From Hymenoscyphus infarciens (Eukaryota; Ascomycota; Leotiomycetes; Helotiales; Helotiaceae), in the NCBI GenBank assembly GCA_001414345.1, contig LLCB01000114.1, forward strand, positions 102,455 to 166,454: 64,000 nucleotides of DNA, in the 5' to 3' direction. The notes beneath the pieces were generated by a model, which ran no database searches, was not told where the DNA came from, and saw only the letters and a list, made by a program, of their open reading frames with translations. Each line of letters starts with the position of its first letter. Within the stretch, counting starts at the first letter, position 1. A program made the translations under genes and the position numbers. Below are positions 32,411 through 43,035 of the stretch, one piece after another.

Positions 32411-33608
32411 TTTGGTACTTGGGAATAGGGCTCGACGGGAAATAATTGAGGAAAACAGAATGAAGCTCTTTATGTATCTCGACGCCTGTGGCGCATTTGA
32501 TGAGAATGCGCGTTTCTTTGTCGCTCAAGATCTGGCGAAGATCTCCTAAACACGCCGTATGACTCATATTGTTCGGCCGAGTTGACTTAACCCACAGCAT
32601 GTAGTGCCACTGAAGGTGTGAAAAGTTCTAACATTTTGACCACTGTAGTTACGTTCGCTCCTGCCACCCAAACGTTGAAATGATAGGCACACGTGATTGT
32701 GTTTCATGGTGATTCGGGTAATTTCGGTTAACGGGAAAGTCATGTGATTGCGCATCCTTATCATTCTAGGTTTTCTGCGGCCTAATCTCCTTCCTAAAAT
32801 TCTCATCAGATACTTCGTCCCAGGCATAACAATTACTGCGGATTTTGTGGGCCACCAGGGTTTTTGGCCGTTTTTCATAGGGGGTTACTTCGCTTCTGCA
32901 GTAATTGTTATGCCTGGGACGAAGTAAGTTTCTATCACAAGTATTATACCCCGCTCGCATTGAAGAACGGCCAATGACAATGTCTGATAAGCCTTACAGA
33001 CTATTGCAACCGTGAACAGAAAAAGTGTATAATCCTGGTATATGCTTTTTACGAGGTTTTATCAACTTTTAGCTTTTTTGACCTTTTTAGATCCTTTTAT
33101 ACCTTTTACCTGATATCACGCCACTTTCCACCACTTCTCACTACATCTGGCCCTTGATTATAAGGTTTTTGTGTTATATAACTAAATTTAAAGCCTTACG
33201 CTAGCTGTCATTTTATCCTCTTTTTATTTTGATCTTTGCAACTATAGTCTGTACCACATCCGGGACAAGAGCGCCACCCTATCACTCGCGTTCTTGTGCC
33301 GTTATCACTCGAATTGCCGTCGAGTGTGGGGTATCATGTCCGACGACGTGTGCGACTGCCAGACCTGGTGCTTGTAGCAATGTAGCGTGGCGATTAGAGT
33401 TTCGAAGATGGGATGCAATAGGACGTCTCTTATCGTTTCATCTCCAATGTTTGTTTTATATATCTAACTGTGTGCCATCTTCCGGTTGTCCTTTTGCTCG
33501 TTTGTTGTTGTCCTGATTCCGTTGGTGGTATAACAAGACCGGATTTTTAACCTTCCCCGCATCCAGGAAGAATCCCATGGGTGAAAGACAAAATATAACG
33601 TCACCACA
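32411..33608. other. Intergenic between divergent genes
   Basis: Separates the kinase-like gene from the transporter and contains the small TIR element described separately. The final 70 bp before the transporter start are ordinary promoter DNA. A 95-codon frame at 33229-33516 is not supported. Confidence 0.45.
32811..32926. mobile_element. 116-bp MITE-like foldback with perfect 29-bp TIRs
   Basis: Arm 32811-32839 (beginning TACTTCGTCCCAGGCATAAC) and arm 32898-32926 are perfect reverse complements over 29 bp. TA lies at both outer ends, consistent with a TA target-site duplication as in Tc1/mariner-type elements. The 58-bp centre has no coding potential. Perfect arms imply a young insertion or selection on the hairpin. 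Confidence 0.65.
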
Positions 33609-35285
33609 ATGTCAGATATCGAGAAACATCAGATAAATTCGTCGGGAGCTCTTGAAAAGACCGGAGACTTATCGCCCCAAGCTACATTCGAAAATGGAGA
33701 TTTGAGAATCCTCCACGGCGACCCAAATGGTGGAGATGAGGCACTCAAAGCCCTCGCTGGCCACGATGAGGCAATCGTCATGACCCCGGAGCAGGAAAAG
33801 GCACTTCTGAGAAAAATTGATTTGAATTTAATGCCCGTACGAGTCAATTTGCTTTCAGTTTTTGCATACAGCAGCTGACCTAATTCTTTTAGATGCTCTG
33901 CGTTGTTTACGGATTGAACTATCTAGACAAGACAACCCTTTCATATGCTAGTGTTATGGGTCTCAAGACCTCAATTCATCTCAAAGGCGACAATTACCAA
34001 TGGCTCGGATCCATGTTCTACATTGGTTATCTCGTCTGGGAATATCCAACAAATCGTCTTCTCCAACGATTCCCTCTCGCCAAATGGTCAGCTTTTAATG
34101 TCATCATGTGGGGACTAACACTCTGCTGTATGGCAGCTGTCTCGAATTTTGCTGGCGCAGTTGCTGTCCGCTTCTTCCTTGGTGTTTTTGAGTCTGCAGT
34201 AACTCCCGGTTTTGCACTTTTCACTTCACAATGGTATACCCGTGAAGAACAGGGATCGAGAACCGGAATCTGGTTTTCTTTCAACGGATTTGCTCAAATC
34301 TTTGGGGGTGTTTTCACCTATGGGATTTCAGTTGGGGTCAAGAAATCCGGAGCAGCCATCGAAAGTTGGAAAATTGTGTTCTTGTCAATTGGATTGTTGA
34401 CCGCCGCCGTGGGTTGTGTCTTCCTCAAGTTTATGCCAGATAATCAGCTGAACGCCTGGTTTTTGACACCCGAAGAGCGACTTATGGCAGTCGAGAGAAT
34501 TCGAAAAAATCAACAAGGTGTAGGAAACAAGCATTTCAAGATGTATCAGCTGAAAGAGGCTTTACTTGATCCAATGACATGGGCATTTGTATTTTTTTCA
34601 CTTGTATCCAGCATCCCAAATGGTAAGTTATTCTCTCGAATTCCACCCCGGAACATCACTAACAAATATCTCAGGTGGCCTATCCAATTTCTTTTCTCAA
34701 CTCATTGTCTCATTTGGATACACACCTGACGAGTCTTTGCTTTACGGAGCACCCGGTGGCGCAATCGAAGTTGTCTCCCTTATCGGATGGGGATACCTAG
34801 GTGACAAGTACGGTCGGAGACTCTTCCTGGGTACATCAGGGCTGTTAGTTGCAATTCTTGGCATGCTTCTCATCGTATGCCTCCCATTCTCCGTACCCAC
34901 CGGTCGGTTGGCAGGATATTACCTTTTCCAAGCTTCAGCAACCGGTTTCGTCGCTCTTCTCTCTCTCATATCCACTAACGTTGCCGGATACACTAAAAAG
35001 ACCACCGTCGGAGCTCTTTACCTCATGGCCTACTGTCTCGGAAACATCATCGGTCCCCAAACCTTCAGACCAAAAGATGCGCCACGCTATGTCCCCGCGG
35101 AGATCACCATCCTTATTTGTCTCTCCGTTTGCGTTCTTGATTTGATATTCATTCATTTGTATTATGCGAGATTGAACAAGATCAATGCTGCGAAGAGAGT
35201 GTTGCCAGGATATACGAAGTTGGATAAGCAAGAGTTTTTGGATTTGACAGATAGGGAGAATCCCGAGTTTGTTTATACTTTGTAA
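33609..35285 (+). CDS. MFS transporter, DAL5/allantoate permease type, 522 aa
   Basis: Three exons (33609-33836, 33893-34622, 34675-35285) joined in phase give 522 residues. It belongs to the anion:cation symporter branch of the major facilitator superfamily, which includes fungal allantoate, nicotinate and other carboxylate permeases at the plasma membrane. Evidence: a charged 85-residue N-terminus ending LLRKIDLNLMPM, then LNYLDKTTLSYASVMGLK, GDNYQWLGSMFYIGYLVWEYPTNRL (helix 2 region), RFFLGVFESAVTPGFALFTSQWYTREEQGSRTG (helix 4/5 signature), and a cytosolic loop LTPEERLMAVERIRKNQQG. The second half includes GWGYLGDKYGRR, the second-half counterpart of the MFS loop motif, and TTVGALYLMAYCLGNIIGPQ. 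About twelve helices can be counted. The exact substrate is not predictable. The 3' end lies 475 bp from the RIP compartment. Confidence 0.9.
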
Positions 35286-35759
35286 TATTGAGAGTGGAGA
35301 GATATAAACAATTGATTTGAAAGTTCAATTGCAAAAGTTCCGCTTTTGGAGGTAACCTACAGATAGCTGCTGGAGCATGGAAATTTCCAAATCTCGTCAA
35401 ATCCCGGCTGTTCACGTGACACAACCCCCTTTTTTAATTTGTTAAACAGATTTTGATCAAGATAGGGACTTGTAAGAGACGTTGAGTTCTAGAAATATCG
35501 AGAAACACAAAACACTGACAGATTGTGAAGAAATTTGCCGGCTTCAAGTGCCGTCTTCCCGTATAACCAACCGCGTAACCCTCATCCCACTTTCCGAAAC
35601 GGGGAACGCAATGCGACTTTGTTATCTTATCAATCTGATCTACACCGCGGATAAATAACTATTTGAAGAACTTGGTGCGTTGCTTGATCTGAGAATTCAA
35701 AGCTCGGGTTAGAACCCGACGAATATACAGTAAAGATAATATACAGTCCAATTATATTA
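35286..35759. other. Boundary region before the hAT element
   Basis: Normal-composition DNA up to the sharp switch at 35760. At 35346-35375 it holds a degenerate copy of the GTAGGTNACCTAC repeat seen near 18 kb (GGTAACCTACAGATAGCTGC). At 35704-35719 TCGGGTT-AG-AACCCGA forms a short inverted repeat. No gene. Confidence 0.5.
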
Positions 35760-37899
35760 CAGTGTGGTCGATAGTATTTGCAATATTATACCACTACGAT
35801 ATATTGTTAGAAACCTACTTTAATATATACTATTTATACTATTTAAATACTACGATATCTAATAATATTATCTTTTATATTATTAGTATTTTAATTAATA
35901 TTATAATAATATCGTGGTATTACTAAGCCCAAATATTTAAGCTTTTTACCTTAGATTTTAACTCTACTTCTTTTTAGTCTTATCTTTTAAAACTATATAG
36001 TATAATATATAGTATAGAAAATATAGTACTGAATAACTAGAATTATAGATCTATTTAAATAGAGTATTTTAAAAAAAGAATTATATAAATAGCTCTTAAA
36101 CTAACCTAAGTAATATAAAGTGATAAATATAGCCTATATAAGATAGATTTCTAGATATGTTTCTATTAATACTAAGTACTAATTTAATAATAATAATATT
36201 AGATTAAAAGTTATAATATAATAGATTAGTATATTAAATTTATTAAATTTTACTCTTTAATTATATATAAAAATTAACTAAATCAATGTTTAAAAAATTT
36301 AGATTTTATACTACTTTAGCTAAAATTTATATATATTTCTATAAAATGATTTTATTTATTTAAATAAGATCTTATATACTTAATTTTTATTTAATTAATA
36401 TATATATAGACTTAAAAGAAAGCTCTAAATTAGAGCTTTTTAATAATATAATTAAAACTTAATTCTATAGTATAGATAATTTTTAATCGTATTTTAAAGA
36501 TAATAGACTTTAGATATTTAATTTAGCTTTAATACACGTTCTAGTATACTATACTATAATTAGTTAAAATATATCCTAATTATTTATAGATTAAAAAGTA
36601 TTAATTATAATTACTTTAGATATAAAAAAGGTCTTTAAAAAGCTCTCTCTTTCTCTCTAAAAAGTCTTCTATCTTTATCCTTTATATCTATCTTAAAGTC
36701 GTTCTATAATTACTTACCTCTTTTTAGTACTAGTTACTAAAAAATTATAACTCTTACTACTACTATTAATACTTTAAAAGTTTAATAACTTCGGTCCTCT
36801 TAATTACTTCCACGATTTTATTCTTTATTTATTATCTTTATATCTTACTTTTTACTAATTTACTATGTCCTCTTAGATATTAAGCTCTTAGTCTTACGTT
36901 TCTCTAGAATTACTACTAATATTACTTGTTTTATCTTATTTAAGTACTTTAAGCTCTAAAAAGGACTCTTTTAAAACTAAGCTAGTAGTAACTAATATAA
37001 GTATACTCTATTTAGATCTATAAGAAGTGTTCTAAATCCTAAAAAAGCTTATTAAAAGACCTTAAACTAGCTATATTTAGCTCTATATAATCGATAAGAA
37101 TTATAAGATAGTTTATATATAAGAAACCCTTAAATCTAATAATATGATTAGCTTACTAATTTCTTAGTAATAAATCTACTAACTACTAAGAGTAGTATTA
37201 TAAGTACTATACTAAGAGATATATTATAAATAGTAGTACTAAAATCATAGTTACTTATCTTCTTAAGGATTATAAAATTAATATTAAAACTTTATACTAA
37301 AAGGCTACTAAAAAGAGATAAATTAATATTAAAGAAGCTATAAATATAGCTTATTAAAACCCTTAAAAAAGGTATAAGATTATACGTATAATCTATTCTA
37401 ACTTTAATAACAAGTACTTAGCTATTAATTCTAATACTCTAAAAGTTTTATTTATAAACCTTATTATTTCTTATAACCTTCTTATATATTTTACTAAATA
37501 TAAGGCCTTTTATACTCTTATTTAATATCTTAATAACCTTAGAAATAATATTCTACTTAAAACATACTCTATACTATATAACTAAGTTAAGTAATAATAC
37601 TAGAATAGTTTTACTAAAACGAAGTATTATCTGTTAAGATTCTAGTCTAAAATATATATATCTACTAATAAGTAGAAGTTAGATAATAGTCTTTCTATTC
37701 TAAGATATATAGCTTATAGAGTTAATAAGTTTAATAACCTAGTAGAAGTAGTACTTAGTATAAAACAAATTAAAAGGCCTTATACAGGTGAAAATATAGT
37801 ACTCTTTTTATTTAAAATACTTTAAGATTATAGTATATAAAAATACTTTTAAAAATCTTAAATAAATACTTATTACTTTTAATAAATATATTTAATAAA

Positions 37900-39280
37900 A
37901 TTAGCTACTTTCTTATAAATAATACACCTAATAACAACGTTATACTTTACTAAGTTACTTTAGTACTAGGTAAAAGTAATATAAGAAGCTAGGCTAAGTA
38001 CTACTAAATTCGATATATATACTATATACTCTACTTTACTGCTAGAGATATAGCCTCTAAAAAGTATATAGATTTTAAGCTTAAGATAAACTAATTAGAA
38101 GACATCTACTCCTAAGACCCTTTATAAGAGTTTAAAGTTTATAATACTCTTAAATACCTCTTTAACTTTGTAAAAAAGATATATATAAGTATAGTATTAT
38201 ATAATAAATTTAAGAAGTTAACTAGAGGCTTTACTATACTTTAAGCTAATAAAACACACTAGATATTCTAGTATAAGAGTATTTAAAAGGCGATTACTTT
38301 AAAGCTTAAGATTAAGCACTTTTAGAATATATATAAGTTTAACCTTAATAATATAATTACTATTTATAATTAGTTTAAACTTAGTTTAGTAAGTATAGTA
38401 CTACTTTTACTTCTTAATCTCTTACTAATTTAATTAGATAAGGCTCTTTTTTAGCTCTCTTAAATACTCTTTATTAGTGTTTAAAAGTATGTCTAGAACT
38501 TTTAATAAAATAATCCTAATAATAGACTTTATTCTCTCTCTTTTTAAGAAAGCTTAAAAGAAGTATATTAATAATCTAGCTATACTATTCTTACTTTAAA
38601 AAGATAAATAATATCTTCTTCTTTTTCTCTTTTACTTTACTAATAATACCTTAAAGTAGGAAAAGATCTCTAAATACTATAATTTAACTAGGAGATTACT
38701 AGTATATATTACCGCGGTAGTACTCTATCTAGCTTATAAGTAGGAGTACTTAGAAAAGGCTTAGGAACCTAGCTAGATAGCCTTTACTTAGGCTATAGTA
38801 GAAAAACTATAGAATAATAATTATTACTCTAAGGTAGTATCTAGCTATATAAATAATACTAATATTAACTCTTAGATTACGTCGTTTAGCCTACTTTATT
38901 ACTCTCTAGTATTTACCTAAGTACTTAATTTGTTTACTTAGTTTTTATTCTAAAAGAGAAGTAAGAGGTAAGCTTTAACTTTTATTTTAACTTTATCTCT
39001 TTTTACTTTAACTTTTTAATTTTACTTCTTTTTAGCTAATACGCTTTAATTTAAGCTTCTCTTTCTTATAGGTAATAAGTATGCTTAATATTATACTCTT
39101 CTATCTTAAGATATAGATAAAAGTATAATTAAATAGTAGCTCTAACCTATCTAAAAGAAGGCTTATCCTAATCTTTATAAGATAGTAATAAATATACTTT
39201 CTATTCTATATTTAAGTATCTTAGTAGAATGCTTCTAGTCTTTAGCTAAATTAGTAGTTATAGATTAATATAATTGCTTT
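37900..39280 (+). pseudogene. RIP-killed hAT transposase remnant
   Basis: The frame starting at 38041 runs across successive 60-base lines with stops only of the TAA/TAG type, as produced when CAA, CAG or TGG codons lose C or G. Readable blocks include SKKYIDFKLKIN, FKVYNTLKYLFNFVKKI and NKFKKLTRGFTIL, then NKTH-stop-IF-stop-YKS near 38250-38280, which parallels the hAT N-K-T-R-W-N-S-W-Y segment. Around 39128-39230 a block AYPNLYKIVINILSI parallels the C-terminal hATC dimerisation motif (YP-x-L-x-x-MA-x-x-ILSIP). Limits are approximate and upstream coding is too degraded to follow. It cannot make a functional enzyme. Confidence 0.7.
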
Positions 39281-40204
39281 AAGGTATATACTATAGAGAT
39301 ACTTAAATATTTAAAGTCTTAGTATAAGATTATATTCTTTAATCTTATTAGCTAATTCTAAAGTAAGAAGGAGATGTTTAATATATAGAACGTGCTTTAA
39401 AATAACTTAGATAAGAGTACTTTTACTTATAAGATAAATAGTAGGTCTAGTTTTAGTTTAAGTTTTAAGAGGTCTATAAACTAAACTTATTTTTATTATT
39501 TTTTCTAGTAGTATATATTTATTCTTATATTTTAAGTACTTAGATAGTTATTTCCTTTTATCTAAAGAATTTTATAATATACTATTAATTTATTATTAAA
39601 TAAAGAGTTATAAAAAGGCTTAGTTATTAGAGTACTATTACTAAGCTAATTATTTTAAAAACGTTATATCTAGTAAGTTAGTTATTCTTAATAACCACGT
39701 CTTTTAAAAAGAAGCTTTAAATACTAAAAATTTAACTAAATACTAATTAGTTACTACTAAACTTCCTATTAAATTTAAAGTATTATAATTAATTATATAC
39801 TATAATCTTTATATAAAATATTTAATAAAGCATACTAAGACCTAGGTCTTAGTATAGTATATATATAATATATATCTCAAATATCTATTAATTTATATAC
39901 TAAAAAGCAACTTTTAGCTATACACTTAATTAAACCACTAGCTTCTTATAAAATCGCCTAATATGCTTAGTTTAGGCTATTTAGTCTATAATAAACAACT
40001 CCTATTAATTATTTTATTAATATCTATTATTATTATTATATAGTTTTAAAGTAATAAAAGAGTATATAAAAAAGTATAAATAGCCTTATTTTAAGAAAAA
40101 GTGGGTTTTAGCGCTTACAAGTTATTAAAAGATATACTATATAATATTATAATATTATAATAGTATTATAGTGTATTTAGATATGTACTACTGGGATATC
40201 ATGA

Positions 40205-40594
40205 TAATATATTAATCTAAAATTGTAACGGCACGAAATACACACAACTACAGAAGAGGCATATGGGAGTGCGTTTGGCAGAATGACGTATGTAAATACT
40301 AGGCTCTGATACGGAAGAAAAGGCTAAACTGGCCTTTTCTGACTCTAGGAGAGTAGGCTGCTATATACAAGAGGTTTCGGACAATACAAAAAGGGGTACG
40401 AAACCGAACAACGACATACGTCGGCTAATACAAAAGCCCGAACCTACGAAGTACGTCCGAAAGCCCGGACGTACGTAACCTTCCTAAATTAGACAATGCA
40501 AAACAACAACTACCGAAACACGGCATATGCCATGTAATCTCGGCTATACAGGACGGCATGCCGTCACAAAAATACTATAGTATTTTATCACGAT
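40205..40594. repeat. Unmutated subterminal segment of the hAT element, rich in palindromes
   Basis: Unlike the rest of the element this 390-bp piece has normal CpA, TpG and CpG content. It contains a hairpin (GTACGTCCG AAAGCC CGGACGTAC, 40451-40474), a 14-bp palindrome GACGGCATGCCGTC (40552-40565), GGCATATGCC, and a GGTTTCG/CGAAACC pair. Subterminal palindromes near a TIR are typical transposase-binding sites. The lack of RIP could mean it was not duplicated when RIP acted, or was added later. Confidence 0.5.
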
Positions 40595-41971
40595 AATACT
40601 ATCGACCACACTGAATTATAATATACATGTCTTTACATCCACACCATAACAAACCACCCTCCACAAACTCATGTACAAATTTTCCCTCCTCGAAAGCAAC
40701 GAGGGATAGGATTAAATAGTACACCAGTCCGAGTGCTCATAACTACTCAAACACCACCTCGAAGTACCATCAGGCGGCACAGACGTAGCCCCAAAATCAA
40801 TAGTTCCAACTTTATGACAATTCAATCCTCCTTTTGCCGTCGTAGCCTGGGCATTCTCCAAGAATTTGTTTGCATCACCAACTTTCACACAAGCACTGCC
40901 CGAAAATCCATGTTCTTTATCCTTGGAGGCTATCACGAAAGCATAAGTATATATCTTGGAAGTCTCAAGGGAAACACAACACCAAATCGAGGACCCGGAG
41001 TAGCCACCGTCTGAACAATTTTTGGAGCAAATTTGCTTGTTCATGTCAGTTTCGAGATTGGTGACGGTTTGTTGACAGCTGGTTATTAAGGCGGCCATGT
41101 CTGCTGTTGGTCCGAGACATTGAATTTTGTTCACGTCAATTAGGAGGGTAGGGGGTTGGGGGGTTAGGTTGTTGCCTTCTCCACCGTGGCGGGCGAGTTC
41201 GCGTTCTGCTTGTTTGCTGGCTGTGTATTGCTGATCGTATTTGTCTACATAGACAACTAGTATGGCATATTATCTCGGGGCCCAAGATGCTTACCATAAC
41301 CAAGCATGTTCAAAGCATTTCGGAATGATTGGACTTGACTTCCATCCCCTCCACAGTTACATGGCATGAATCTCCCACCTATTTGACTATTGTAGGATAA
41401 CTCTCCAGTGTTGCATACTGGAATTGTGAGGGTAGCTTCCCATGCAGTACCATGCTCCCATGGTCTTCAAATGGTTAGTGGAAACAAGGGGAAGTAGAGA
41501 GCATTATGCTCCGACTTGGCCCAACCACTAATAAGTGCATCTTGTGCACGATCAATTGCCCTTTTCCCGTCGTAACCGAATCCACCAGCTTGGAAAGCGG
41601 CAATAGAAGATTCGAATACATCCCAATGATTATTAGAAGTGACCTATGGCAAACGACTTGAGTTACTTACGCCTAATGCGAGATTGTATGACGGATCAAT
41701 CCAAACCGCATTCAGCTTGTTCCAGCCAGTTGGATAATTCATCTTACCAGTATAAAGTTATCGATACCAATAGTTTTACCAGCGCCAACAGCTTTTTGAT
41801 GCCACCTATAGAGTGTAATGAGTTGTATCATAAGTTTGGTACTTCAATAATCTACCAATACATTATCTTACTTGAAAAATTTTCCTTGCCATGCCTTTCC
41901 AGGTGCGAGGTTGTATTACATGTTTTGCATCTTACAACGCGCACTTTTGAAGTTATTTGTCATAAATTGAT

Positions 41972-43035
41972 CGGTAATTATCCATTTTGCCCTCTAAATG
42001 ATGATTTATACCTTAAATATCCCTTGATTAATAAATAATACCTAGAATACCCCTTGTTTTTATACCCCTTATTTTTAGAGGGCAAAACTGTTAAAACAGG
42101 GGTATTCTAGTTAGTAAATATTTACTACTTTTACTATATATCTATACCCGTTTTTAAGTAAATTAAAACTATATATTAGGATACTTTATAATATTCGAGT
42201 ATTAAAATCTATTCCCTCTCTATCTTCTTCTACTATTACTACTACTACTAATATACTAGCTCTTAAGTATAAGGATAAGATAGAGTATAAGCGGCGTGTA
42301 AAGCCTCGTTATATAATATTAAAAGAGCTCGATTAATAAGAATAATAAGATAAAGCTATTATAAATAAATTAATAGGTGATTCTATACTAGTAGATACTA
42401 ACGCTTTAAAGGACGTTATATAAATCGGTTAGGAGTAGCCTACTCTTAAGGAGGTAAAAGAGGCTATAATTATTTATCTAATTAATTAGGACGAATCCTA
42501 TAAGATTATAAAGTTAGATAAAGGTTAGTTTATTCTTAAGTATAAGGTAAAAGAGATATACGAATTCTACCTATATATTATCCTTTTTAAGAAGACTTAG
42601 TATATAATCCTTTAAGCGTATACCCCTTACTCTTACCTAACTAATATATACCTTAATCACTATAGTAAGAATAGTATATAATATATCCTTAATACCTATA
42701 TTAAATCTATTAATTAAGATCCTAATCTTAAGGCGAAGAATTTAGTAAATAATAAGAAGTTGCTCGGCCTACTTATAAAAGTTTACGTATTAGGAAGTAG
42801 GTAGATAGTGTAGTAGTAGGTTAATTTACTATATTTATTAAATTTTTAGTATATTAGTATAGAGAAAATAATAAATAAGGAAAATATCTTTACTAACTAG
42901 AATACCCCTATTTTAATAGTTTTACTCTCTAAAAATAAGGGGTATAAAAACAAGGGGTATTCTAGGTATTATTTATTAATTAAGGGATATTTAAGGTATA
43001 AATCATTATTTAGAGAGTAAAATGGATAATTACTG
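41972..43035 (+). mobile_element. Mutator-like element (MULE), 1,064 bp, RIP-mutated
   Basis: The terminal inverted repeats are about 150 bp (41972 to about 42121 and about 42887 to 43035), starting CGGTAATTATCCATTTTGCC on the left and CAGTAATTATCCATTTTACT on the right read inward. Arm differences are mainly C/T or G/A, with more A/T in the right arm. The host sequence TAAATTGAT is duplicated on both sides (41963-41971 and 43036-43044), a 9-bp duplication. Long TIRs with a 9-bp duplication are the hallmark of Mutator-like elements, and the internal frame agrees. It sits in a coding exon of the host gene. Confidence 0.82.
42265..42840 (+). pseudogene. RIP-killed ORF inside the MULE, resembling a MULE N-terminal DNA-binding domain
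   Basis: One plus-strand frame continues for about 190 codons with stops only TAA or TAG (for example at 42334-42339 and 42421-42423), as expected from RIP of Gln and Trp codons. Readable blocks include KYKDKIEYKRRVKPRYIILK, PTLKEVKEAIIIYLIN, YKIIKLDKG, FILKYKVKEIYEFYL and, further on, AYTPYSYLTNIYLNHYSKNS followed by DPNLKAKNLVNNKKL. The spacing is like the MULE N-terminal zinc-binding region (a Cys pair, then PHSC-x-x-x-H, then a 'DP-x-L' segment), with His and Cys now replaced by Tyr. No DDE catalytic region follows, so the element appears non-autonomous or internally deleted. Homology is inferred from pattern only. Confidence 0.55.

Larger units (their letters stand above)
35760..40613 (+). 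mobile_element. hAT-type DNA transposon, about 4.85 kb, RIP-degraded
   Basis: Perfect 19-bp terminal inverted repeats CAGTGTGGTCGATAGTATT lie at 35760-35778 and, inverted, at 40595-40613. The flanks are AATTATATTA before and AATTATAATA after, a near-identical 10-bp pair; standard hAT duplications are 8 bp, so the exact duplication is uncertain. The interior to about 40200 is A/T-rich and almost free of CpA and TpG, as expected after RIP. On the plus strand a transposase can still be followed through TAA/TAG stops (next entry). The hAT assignment rests on that remnant plus the CAG-starting TIR. Confidence 0.8.

Noticed and set aside
33229..33516. Plus-strand 95-codon frame upstream of the transporter
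   Set aside because: Cys/Ser-rich irregular composition without signal peptide or splice partners.
35704..35719. tRNA T-arm-like hairpin
   Set aside because: The two-base loop and missing other arms rule out a tRNA; it is just a short inverted repeat.
40205..40290. Start of an LTR retrotransposon (TGTAACGGC-like end)
   Set aside because: No second direct copy or primer-binding site was found, and the segment lies within the TIR boundaries of the hAT element.
41644..41747. Coding-looking segment (NYPTGWNKLNAVWIDPSYNL) inside the split gene
   Set aside because: Using it needs a 27-nt intron and a frameshift; treating the whole 104 nt as one GT-AG intron joins the flanking exons in phase with no lesion.
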